Of a DNA stretch of 64,000 nt, positions 54,341-62,663 are shown piece by piece; position 1 is the stretch's first letter; the number at the start of each line of letters is the position of its first letter. This DNA comes from Lucinisca nassula (lineage: Eukaryota > Mollusca > Bivalvia > Lucinida > Lucinidae): assembly GCA_963580285.1 (NCBI GenBank), contig OY757010.1, forward strand, positions 65,060,406 through 65,124,405, written 5' to 3'. The notes below the pieces were generated by a model, which worked only from the letters and a program-made list of their open reading frames with translations, had not been told where the DNA came from and did no database searches. The position numbers were made by a program, and so were the translations under genes.

Positions 54341-54744
54341 TGCAGTTCTCTACAATATAAACAACGCTCATGGCGCAGAACTTTACGTTACGCATGTGCG
54401 TAGTTGATACATCATTTATTGCCGCAGGGATCACTCTAAAAGGAAAGAATTTGCTCCTTTTAGGAAGCAAGAAGGGTTCCCCATTTTCTAATTGCTGTTC
54501 TGAAGCGTTTTTTTTTTCTAGAATTTTCCTTAGTTTGTGTACAATTTATTTTCTCTGCTGTCTGGCATTTTTACTTACAGTAGCCTACGGCGATGGGTGA
54601 CTTTCATACATTATATACTACGATAACATTCGATGTTATAACGTTGATAGTTTGTGACGTTATGTACACTTTTAAACACAACTGCGCATAAAGTGTCTTT
54701 GAACTGTACTAACCTTGGATATTCTTGTTTGAAGGGAACTTAAA

Positions 54745-54802
54745 ATGCTGGTGCAAGTTTTTGCGGTTCTTGCCTTTCTGACCATTGGGGCATATGGACA
54801 GT
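54745..54802 (+). CDS. Host gene, exon 1: signal peptide of a secreted protein
   Basis: ATG at 54745 opens MLVQVFAVLAFLTIGAYGQ, a textbook signal peptide (hydrophobic core, small residues at the cleavage site). A strong donor T|GTAAGT follows at 54803. Exon 2 (57054) and exon 3 (61419) continue the frame, giving 178 residues in all: signal; 12-Ser and Thr tract; Met/Gln/Asn-rich segment; Gly/Phe-rich C-terminus. Use of the weaker GT at 54801 with acceptor at 57052 gives the same length. I do not recognise the protein. Secretion and low complexity are what the sequence supports; an extracellular-matrix or shell role is only a guess. No clear TATA box was identified. Confidence 0.75.
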
Positions 54803-54810
54803 GTAAGTAT

Positions 54811-55033
54811 CATGTGAACAAGTCCGTGAAATTAACTGGGGTTTACGGGGGTATACATTATTTTTGCTCCAAGAAATAGTTTGTGGGTACTCGTTAGAAA
54901 TGAGGCGGTTCTAACGAGCACCCACAACCTATGTTTGCAGTAGAAATAAGGAAAATATCAATTTTCATCATAAAAAGTATTTTGGAGATGTAAAAAAAAT
55001 AGCACTATGTCGCAAAGATATGTTATCGTAATG
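54811..55033. mobile_element. CATYACG-family MITE next to the splice donor
   Basis: Starts CATGTGAACAAGTCCGTGAA only 8 nt after the intron begins; ends TTATCGTAATG. Core GTACTCGTTAGAA / TTCTAACGAGCAC. Confidence 0.75.
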
Positions 55034-55077
55034 GGTTCACTAATTTTTCGATGGTTCGGACATGGATGGTTCGTTTT

Positions 55078-55331
55078 GTTTGTTTGATTTGAGGTTTAAT
55101 GTCCCAATCAACACTGTATAGGTCATTTTGGAGACGTTTCTTCCAATTTTGTGGGTATTTTACCCGACCCTGTCGCACATTTTCTTAGCATAGACGGTCC
55201 GACTCGCACCACTTTGCCTTGGCAGGCTTAGATCATCTAAACGGTTTACCAGTACGCGTGTGCAGTCGGTTTCAGCTCTGCGTGGAAGTATCATGCAGCC
55301 CATCTATTTCTTCAAGCCCCGCTGGGCGGGG
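55078..55331 (-). mobile_element. SINE type S2 (part of a local duplication)
   Basis: S2 with internal deletion around CCTGTCGCACATTTTC. Its downstream flank 55332-55425 matches 53985-54076 with few changes. Confidence 0.8.
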
Positions 55332-55400
55332 CCACATGGATGGTTCGTTAACTATGACTTATTCGAATTAGGAAATTTGCCCCTCACTCCAGAAATAAAA

Positions 55401-55950
55401 TACAGTAGAACTTCGATTGCTCGAACATCGATGGCTCATTTACAATGTCTCAATCGAACCCGTTCTTGAGTCCCAAGGGAATTTCTCGACATAAGGCGTA
55501 GTGTGGGAAAATTTAGGATATTTTCGTCTTTCATCTTGCAAATGTATGTTATGTGTACTCATTAGAATCGCCTAAATGAGGCGATTCTAATGAGTACACA
55601 CAGCATACACGTACATTTATATTATAGAACACCGAAAAGAAGGCCAAAATAATCCCGTTATGCCTCGTGGAAGTAGCCATCAATGGCTCGAACTACCCCT
55701 GTCTTGAACAGATTTTCTTGATCCCAAAGGGGTTCGAGCCTTCGAAGTTCGACTGTAGGTAGGATGGTTTGGAGTGATTTTTCTTGTTGACGGTTGAAAT
55801 AATGAGCACTCATTAGAATCGCCTCGATGACTACAGGCTTATTCCCTTTATGCATACTGGCTGTGCTTAACACTGTGTCTTGAAATATCCCTACTTCGAA
55901 GAAATTTTCATTGTCCATAAGGTGTTCGAGCCATTGAAGTTCGACCTGTA
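55401..55950. mobile_element. pogo/mariner-type TIR element with two right ends
   Basis: Left end TACAGTAGAACTTCGATTGC with TA. Right ends at 55756 (TTCGAAGTTCGACTGTA) and 55950 (TTGAAGTTCGACCTGTA). A palindrome lies at 55548-55605 (GTACTCATTAGAATCGCC and inverse). Non-coding. Confidence 0.6.
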
Positions 55951-56131
55951 TATGATAGCATTATTAAAAGTTTTTTTTACATGTTGACAGGTTGGGGCTA
56001 AATTTTGTACCAGCCCACGAAGAATTCATTTTTGGCTTCGATTAGTTGTAAATCGACCCAAAGTTACTTACTGCAGAAGCTTCCCGTCTGCTTTTGTCCA
56101 CATGACTATCGCTGACCATGCACAAACTCCA

Positions 56132-56370
56132 GGCCCCGAGGTTATAAAACTTTTTGCATGCTTAATTCACTTGAGCATGAAATTTGTCCTGCTCACAAAT
56201 TTTAAAATGCCAACAATTGTTGGCATTTTAAAATTTGTGAGCCGGACAAATAACATTCTCTGCTACCTGAAAAAAATCGCTCAACTTCTTAGTACTTTAA
56301 TTTTTATGAGAACCACAAGTTTCATGCTCAGGTGAGTTGAGCATGAAAAAGTTTTATACCGTCGGGACCT
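56132..56370. mobile_element. Foldback MITE
   Basis: Outer arms GGTTATAAAACTTTTTGCAT / GCATGAAAAAGTTTTATACC; inner palindrome GCTCACAAATTTTAAAATGC and its inverse around CAACAATTGTTG. A half copy is at 59738-59825. Confidence 0.7.
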
Positions 56371-56661
56371 GGTAACGGTTGGCTATACGAAATTCTTCTC
56401 CCTATGACGTCCTGAGAGTGCTGTGTAACTGTAAATTCTGGACTGGGCTTGTGGACTGGGACATTCGCAAACAATGTAGACCCAGACCAGACGCAACAGA
56501 ACGCGGAGTCTGATCAGGATCTGCACTGTTCTGTTTAATACTGTAATTTAAGGATCACATGAAACTGTCTGACTTAAGTTGTAGTTCAGGACTATTTTCC
56601 CAGCCTACACTCAGAGACAATCGACCCACCAGCGCTGTCAGTTAGTTTGATTCAATTCGGC

Positions 56662-56954
56662 GGCCCCGCCCATCGGGACTTGAAGAAATCGATGGGCTGC
56701 ACGATGCTTCCACGCAGAGTTGAACCCGACCGCACACGAGTAGTGGTAAACCGCTTAGAGGATAAGCCTGCCCAGGCAAAGCAGTGCGAGTCGGACCGTC
56801 CATGCTTATAAATCCTTTTGGTTTCATTGGGCGACAGGTCTTGAGATGTCATTTCATCTCAATGTCGGGTAAAAGTCCCATAAAATTGGAAGCGATGACT
56901 ACAAAATTACCTATACAGTGTTGACGGGGACGTTAAACCTCAAATCAAACAAAA
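56662..56954 (+). mobile_element. SINE type S2 in intron 1
   Basis: Full-length: CCCGCCCATCGGGACTTGAA to CCTCAAATCAAACAAAA. Lies ~100 bp upstream of exon 2, in the gene's sense orientation. Confidence 0.85.
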
Positions 56955-57053
56955 TTCAGTTCGGTATTCAGGACGTTCATCAATAATAATAACGGAAATA
57001 AAAAGCACTTATTTTTGCTTACCCATGTATGCCTGGAGTCCCATCTTTTAGAG

Positions 57054-57104
57054 CATTAGCAAACAGTGTCAACCGAGTTCGTCATCAAACAGTGTCAACC
57101 GATA

Positions 57105-57142
<38 letters not shown>

Positions 57143-57420
57143 CCATCAACAACAACAACAATAACAACAACAACATCAATTTCAGTTCCGTTCAACATGA
57201 TGGGCTTCGATCCAACAATGTTTGCTGCCCAAATGCAAAACATGTTCTCTGGTCTACAAAACATGGGAGCCAACATGCAGGCTATGACGCAACAAATGGT
57301 CGCCGAAAACATTCGGCGAGCCCAGGAGTCTGGGACATTTATCAATACGAATGATCTGAGACCGGGAGAATTTAGAAGATATACCGGCCCAGACGGTGGT
57401 TCCAGAGGGTTTGCTTTCAG
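57054..57420 (+). CDS. Host gene, exon 2: Ser/Thr tract and Met/Gln-rich region
   Basis: Acceptor after TTTTAGAG (57053) or TTTTAG (57051), depending on the donor used; both keep frame. It encodes LANSVNRVRHQTVSTDT, twelve serines from a (TCA)n run, a Thr-rich stretch (ACA/ATA), then PFNMMGFDPTMFAAQMQNMF, amphipathic and rich in Met, Gln and Asn, and ENIRRAQESGTFINTNDLRP. It ends GGSRGFAF with donor TTTCAG|GTACTG. If the intron were read through, the frame would stop two codons later. The triplet run may vary in length between individuals. Confidence 0.75.
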
Positions 57421-57471
57421 GTACTGATTTTAAGAAAATTGCTAAAACTTCGCATGCGCTAAATGACGAAG

Positions 57472-57682
57472 TACAATAGAATTCCGCTATTAAGACCACT
57501 TAAAATTAAGACTAATTCTGCTATAAAAAGCTTATTATAGAAGGTCGCAGTGTTTCATTCTTTGTGTGTTCTGCTTACACTGTCCTCTGGTCATGGACCA
57601 CCATTGGGACTGTTCAAAAGTGGTCTTAAAGACCACTTTTGAACAGCCCCAAAGGTGGTCTTAATATAGGAATTTTACTGTA
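57472..57682. mobile_element. pogo/mariner-type MITE in intron 2, copy 1
   Basis: Ends TACAATAGAATTCCGCTATT and (inverted) TACAGTAAAATTCCTATATT with TA targets. Internal palindrome TGTTCAAAAGTGGTC / GACCACTTTTGAACA. 211 bp. Confidence 0.75.
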
Positions 57683-57755
57683 CTTACAATAAAGAGAAAT
57701 GAACATTTACATGTCACATGGGCGGATCTTGCTCCGGGAGTAAATTCTACTTTTG

Positions 57756-57980
57756 ACCCATATATGCCTAGCGGACCATTTTTGGGACATTTCCAAACAT
57801 TGTGGACCCAGATCGCGGGGACTGATCTGTGTTTACACTGTTTGCTTAATGCACATGAATTTTATAAGTTTTACCACAGGCAAAACAAACCTGACACCCA
57901 TGTAATTGGAAATGGTGGAAATGGACCACTCAAAACTTACTCGTATTAGGTGGAAGACTTCGTTGTCATATATGGGTTAA
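57756..57980. mobile_element. piggyBac-type MITE in intron 2
   Basis: TTTGACCCATATATG start and CATATATGGGTTAA end; internal GTGGACCCAGATCG and CTGACACCCATGTAATT as in the 13.7-kb copy. Confidence 0.6.
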
Positions 57981-57990
57981 AGATTAGCCC

Positions 57991-58259
57991 CTGGCCCCCG
58001 TCCATCGGGGCTTGTTGAAATAGATTGGGCTGGGAGGTGCTTTTACCCAGATACCGGCTGCACATGATTACTGGTAAACTGCTTTGAAGATCTAGGCAAA
58101 GTGGTGCGAGTCCATGCATATAAACCCTATTGGTTTCACTGGGTGGCGGGGCTTTAGATGTCATTTCATCTCAGTGTCCCACAAAATTGGAAGCAGCGTC
58201 TCCAAAATGACCTAAATTCTGTTGACGGGGACGTTAAACCTCAATTCAAGCAAACAAAT
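57991..58259 (+). mobile_element. SINE type S2 in intron 2
   Basis: Head CGTCCATCGGGGCTTG; the core is shortened; tail TGTTGACGGGGACGTTAAAC to CAAGCAAACAAA. Confidence 0.8.
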
Positions 58260-58382
58260 AAACAGTAGAACTGTCTGGGAGGAAAACCTGTTCGAGACTG
58301 AGTAGTTTGAGCAACTGGGGGTAAATCATAACGCTATTTCAAGAGGTGTATTTGGGATCATAATGGGGGTATATTTTAATTA

Positions 58383-58558
58383 ATAGATCAGCGCTATCTG
58401 TGATTTGTTGAGTAATAAATCACAGCTTGGAGGTCAGTTGGAAAGTAGACAAATCACGCTCGCGTAGCGCAGGCGATTTGTCTACTTACAACTGACCTCG
58501 AAACTGTGATTTATTACTCAACAAATCACTGACTAGAGCTGATCTATTCCGATTCTAA
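58383..58558. mobile_element. Foldback MITE, 176 bp
   Basis: Nearly perfect palindrome: ATAGATCAGCGCT / AGAGCTGATCTAT at the ends, GTGATTTGTTGAGTAATAAA and inverse, CAACTGACCTC, with centre ACGCTCGCGTAGCGCAGGCG. A half copy lies at 46660-46755. Confidence 0.8.
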
Positions 58559-58979
58559 CACGCTGAAAATCGGCAATAATATTGTTGTTTCCTTCAAATT
58601 CGTACAACTTTTTGCCATTGTTAAAAGAAATCCCGCAAAAAATGACTAACACGTGCATTTATGTCCTTTTGTAACGTTTTCGGTGGGAGAAAGTAACGTT
58701 ACACCGTCTAACGTCAAAGAATCTACGTGCGAGGATAAATTGACAGCTTTAAATGACTTCAATCGGCGCGCTCCTCCGCACCGTGATTTGTTGCATAATA
58801 AAACACAGTTCCTTCCCATTGCATGTATAGGCGCGCTGTGTTGGAATCTTCTGTAAAATAATTGTATTGGCTGTATGCACTGATTAGAATGGCCTCGACG
58901 AGGCTATTTTGATGGGTATATATACAGCATACTTGTTCTGGGTAAAATAAGAAATCACAGCACTGACAGGACTGTTGGG

Positions 58980-59125
58980 TCGTTTGATTCTGAGCTGGGA
59001 AAGTGTTCCTTTTTTCAACTCTTAAATTCCCTAAGCTTTAGCAAACAGTTTAGACCAACTAGTTAAGACCCTGATCAGACGCCGCATACTGCGGCGTCTG
59101 ATCTGGGACTAAACTGTTTGCATAC
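58980..59125. repeat. GATCAGAC-type palindrome
   Basis: GCAAACAGTTTAG...CTAAACTGTTTGC outer arms and CTGATCAGACGCCGCA / TGCGGCGTCTGATC inner arms around TAC. Related to the centres of the TTAA-CCC MITEs. Confidence 0.7.
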
Positions 59126-59187
59126 GTCAAGTCAGTGTTTTGCAATAAATATTCTTTTACACAGCCTTCTGATGTCACCACGACAAG

Positions 59188-59464
59188 CATTACGAAAACA
59201 CACCCGTATGATATAGTGCATTTTTCAAACCTCAAAAAAGGTAATTTGCCTGATGAAAATTTGTTATATTTTTCTTATTTCCACTCCAAACATAGGTTTT
59301 GGGTGCTCGTTAGAACCGCCTCATTGAGGCGGTTCTAACGAGTACCCACAACCTATGTCTTGGAGCAGAAATAAGGAAAATAATGTTTACCCTCTAAACC
59401 CCAGTTTCTATATATAAAGTGGGGTATAGGGGGGTCTTCATTTCACGGACTTGTTCACGTGATG
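59188..59464. mobile_element. CATYACG-family MITE, well preserved
   Basis: CATTACGAAAACACACCCG at one end and (inverted) CATCACGTGAACAAGTCCG at the other. Perfect core CGTTAGAACCGCC-TCATT-GAGGCGGTTCTAACG. 277 bp. Confidence 0.85.
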
Positions 59465-59886
59465 AATAAACAACATTTGTAAGAAATTCAGGTAAAGCGC
59501 TAATCTCCTCCCTGTGACGTAAGGGTGTTAACAGATGTGCTTGGATATTGGCAAATAGTGTAGACTCGGATCAGATGCCACAGAATGTGGCGACCGATCA
59601 TGGTCTACACCGTTAAAAGTACAGAAATTTATGGACAAAACGGGGCAGTCCAAGTCTCCGTCCAGGACCATTTTCCCAGCCCCCTCTCAGTATTCGACCA
59701 TCCAGTGCTGTCGGTGCTTGACGCCATACTTTTTAGCGCCGAGGTTAAACAACTTTTTTCATGCTCAACTCACTTGAGCATGACATTTGTCCTCACAAAT
59801 TTTAAAAATGGCAACCGTTATTTTAAGCAGAAATAAGTAAAATATCACAAATTTTCATCTTAAAATTTTAGTTTTTCGGTGGTAAT

Positions 59887-60183
59887 TTGTTTGTTTGATT
59901 TGAGGTTTAACGTCCCCGTCAACACTGTAAAGGTCATTTTGGAGACGTTGCTTCCAATTTTGTGGGACTTTTATCCGACATTGAGATGAAATGACATCTC
60001 AAGCCCTGTCGCCCAATGAAACCAATAGGGTTTATTAGCATGGACGGTCCGCCTCGCACCGCGGTTCCTGGACAGGCTTAGATCCTCTAAGCGGTTTACC
60101 AGTACTAGTGTGCGGGCCGGATTCAGCTCTGCGTGGAAGCATCATGCAGCCTATATATTTCTTCAAGCCCCTATGGGCGGGGG
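59887..60183 (-). mobile_element. SINE type S2 in intron 2
   Basis: Full minus copy: GATTTGAGGTTTAACGTCCC to CAAGCCCCTATGGGCGGGGG. Very similar to 50695-50976 (shares the CCTATGGG head variant and GCGGTTCCTGGACAGG). Confidence 0.85.
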
Positions 60184-60406
60184 CTTAAGTTTACAATGCA
60201 TTTATATAGGCGTGTTTTCGTTTTTGGTCCAGCAACAGAAACAGTTCCAGAAACAGATCTGTCTCTACACCAGACTAGTCTGTCTGCAGTGTTCACATAT
60301 CCCGGTGGCTGCAGGAGTCTCATGCAATCTGCTGATCTTGGTCTTTCTGGTCTAATAGAACGTATTTGTAAATTTTGACATGCGTTGGCTCAATTTGTTT
60401 ATATTG

Positions 60407-60616
60407 TACAGTAAAATTCCGCTATTAAGACCACCTAAACTTAGGACTAATTTTGCTATAAAAAGCTTAGTTTGAAGGGTACACTGAATTTTTCTTTGTG
60501 TTTTCTGTCTACAATGTCCTCTGGTCAGAGACCACTTTTGGGACTGTTCAAAAGTGGTCTTTAAGACCACTTTTGAACAGTCCCAAAAGTGGTCTTATTA
60601 TAGGAATTTTACTGTA
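60407..60616. mobile_element. pogo/mariner-type MITE in intron 2, copy 2
   Basis: TACAGTAAAATTCCGCTATT / inverse TACAGTAAAATTCCTATAAT with TA on both sides. Same palindrome as copy 1. 210 bp. Confidence 0.8.
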
Positions 60617-60654
60617 TTTTATTGTTTACACTTGCCAGTCATGTAACTATAAAG

Positions 60655-60895
60655 TGGGCCGGTACATCGCGGCTTGGAGAAAGACTCAGTTGCATGGTGC
60701 TTCCAAGCAGAGCTGAAGCCGACCGCACATAAGTACTGGTAAACCGCTTTGAAGGAGCAAAGTGGCGAGAGTCGGAGCGTCCCTGTACATAGCTTGAGAT
60801 GTCATTTCATCTCAGTATCAGGTGAAAGTCCCATTAAATTAGAAGCAACGTCTCCAAAATGACCTAAATAGTTTTGACGGGGACGTTTATCCTCA
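60655..60895 (+). mobile_element. SINE type S2, diverged
   Basis: GGTGCTTCCAAGCAGAGCTG, AGTACTGGTAAACCGCTTTG, GTTTTGACGGGGACGTTTAT. Core partly deleted. Confidence 0.7.
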
Positions 60896-61048
60896 TGTAG
60901 GTCCCGTCTAGAAACGGTCACTAGACGTGTTACAGGTTTGTAGAAAGCGACAACCATTATTAGAATGACTGATTGCGATATAGATAGAAATCTCGTGGAA
61001 TCAGCAAAGTCTCTGATCATATATGAGTCTGTACTGGTCGCACATAGT

Positions 61049-61327
61049 CATCACCAAAACACGCCTATATAATTTTGACCCCCTTGAACCCCACTTTTAT
61101 ATAGTAAAACTGGGATTGCCGGGGTATACCTTATTTTTCTCATTTTTGCTCATAAATATAGATTGTGGATACTCGTTAGAACCGCCTCAATGAGGCGGTT
61201 CTAACGAGTGCCCACAATCTATATTTTGAGCAGAAATAAGAAAAATATCACAATTTTTCATCATAAAATTTTCATTTTTTCGGCGATAAAGGTGGCAATG
61301 TATTTGTATTGGCGTGTTTGCGTAATG
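61049..61327. mobile_element. CATYACG-family MITE, 279 bp
   Basis: Ends CATCACCAAAACACGCCTAT and (inverted) CATTACGCAAACACGCCAAT. Perfect core CGTTAGAACCGCC-TCAA-TGAGGCGGTTCTAACG. Lies 91 nt before exon 3. Confidence 0.85.
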
Positions 61328-61418
61328 CAACATGCCCATGTAAACTCTTCTGTTCAGTAGACCATCTTTTTAAAGTCGGTGAAACTCCTAGAATTACCGT
61401 TCTTATTTCTAATTTCAG

Positions 61419-61530
61419 GAGTGCTGACGGTCAGTCCGGCGGTTTTACTTTCAGTTCTGGTGGCACAGGGTCTGGGAACGGATATTTCTTCACCAGTGGT
61501 CCGGGCGGAAATCGTTTCTACCGCTTTTAA
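61419..61530 (+). CDS. Host gene, exon 3: Gly/Phe-rich C-terminus
   Basis: Strong acceptor (TTATTTCTAATTTCAG at 61418). The split codon AG|G gives Arg, then SADGQSGGFTFSSGGTGSG, NGYFFTSGPGGNRFYRF and TAA at 61528-61530. With the end of exon 2 there are four spaced repeats of Gly plus an aromatic pair (RGFAF, GGFTF, GNGYFF, NRFYRF), suggesting short beta-strand-like or aggregation-prone units (inference). No obvious AATAAA within the first 100 bp downstream; ATATAAAA at 61556 is a weak candidate. Confidence 0.78.
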
Positions 61531-61701
61531 GGCCATCAAAGCAATACAAGCCTGTATATAAAACGCATTTATATCCACAGACACCAGCGTGTGAATGGGC
61601 AGTGAGAGCAGAGTTTGAATAGACAGTGAGAGCTGTGTGTGAATTGGCAGTGAGAGCTGTGTTAATGGACAATGGATCTGATACAAATCAATCTATTTCT
61701 G

Positions 61702-61895
61702 TTAACCCTTGTCCTGCTGAATATTCATATATGCCACACCCACTACCGATTATCAACCAATCAGATTACTTGATGCAAATTATTGCAACAAATTCACAAT
61801 CTGAATGGCAATGTAGATCCTGATCAGATGATCTGATCTGGATCTCCATTGTTTGGAAAATAAGGCATATCCGGGCTCAGCAGGACAAGGGTTAA
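61702..61895. mobile_element. piggyBac-type MITE with perfect 20-bp ends
   Basis: TTAACCCTTGTCCTGCTGA and its exact inverse to 61895. Central palindrome CCTGATCAGATGATCTGATC. The clearest member of the TTAA-CCC family. Confidence 0.8.
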
Positions 61896-62411
61896 ATCTC
61901 ATGTAATCGCAAATTTCGCGTATGAGAAAAATTCGAACAATACAAAAACTGTTGATTGTTTCAGTTATTTCATGCTGTCGAATCATCATCGTAGTTTCAT
62001 CTATGTAGTTGTTTAATTTTTATGTTCTCGGAGATGTAACACTGATGAGTTAGAAAATCTTCACGCGAAATGAACCCCGTCAGAGAACCAACGGCGAGAA
62101 TATTGGCACTGTAAAATCAAATTAAGAACCCCCTCCCCCACAATCACACACACATACACATTTACAGCGAAATGCATTTTGCCGACCGTTCCAAGGCCGT
62201 TCTTCTATCGTTATAGTTTGTCTGTGCATGTATGTATTGCTTATAAGCCATTAGGCTGACCATAGAATAAGTAAAGGTTTAACCCTTTAACCATTTAGCC
62301 GTTTAGCAGACAGCATTTTCAAAGTGACTGTCAATAATTATTCGCTAGTGATGTTCGTTAAGGTTTAGTTACTTCATGTTCGTTTGCATTTCCTTGTGAA
62401 GTGTGAGGTTT
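61896..62411. other. No feature recognised
   Basis: A+T-rich sequence with a CACACACAT run near 62145-62160. No ORF or repeat match. Confidence 0.4.
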
Positions 62412-62578
62412 TTGTTTGAATTGAGAGTTAACGTCCCCGTAAACACTATTTAGGTCATTTTGGAGACGTTGCTTCCAATTTTGTGGGACTTTTATCCGAC
62501 ATTAAGATTAAATGACATCTCAAGCCCTGCCACACAATGAAACCAAACTACTTATACGCACTGGACGGTCTGACTCAC
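62412..62578 (-). mobile_element. SINE type S2, truncated
   Basis: Tail and middle only (GTTAACGTCCCCGTAAACAC to ACTGGACGGTCTGACTC); abuts the LINE 3' tail. Confidence 0.8.
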
Positions 62579-62663
62579 TCAGAATCAGAATCAGAATTGT
62601 TACTGACACATCAAATGACATTCATACACCAGGACCTGTGATATGGGAAGTTAGTCCCTAGCT

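Noticed and set aside
54219..54470. Poly-Phe and poly-Arg ORFs.
   Set aside because: Products of the (AAG)n microsatellite.
57085..57345. Antisense ORF with an Asp run opposite exon 2.
   Set aside because: Shadow of the TCA repeat; the sense strand has the signal peptide, splice sites and continuing exons.
56652..60355. Recurrent ORFs with EASCSPSISSSPDGRG-like sequence across 34-60 kb.
   Set aside because: All are translations of S2 SINE heads in various frames.
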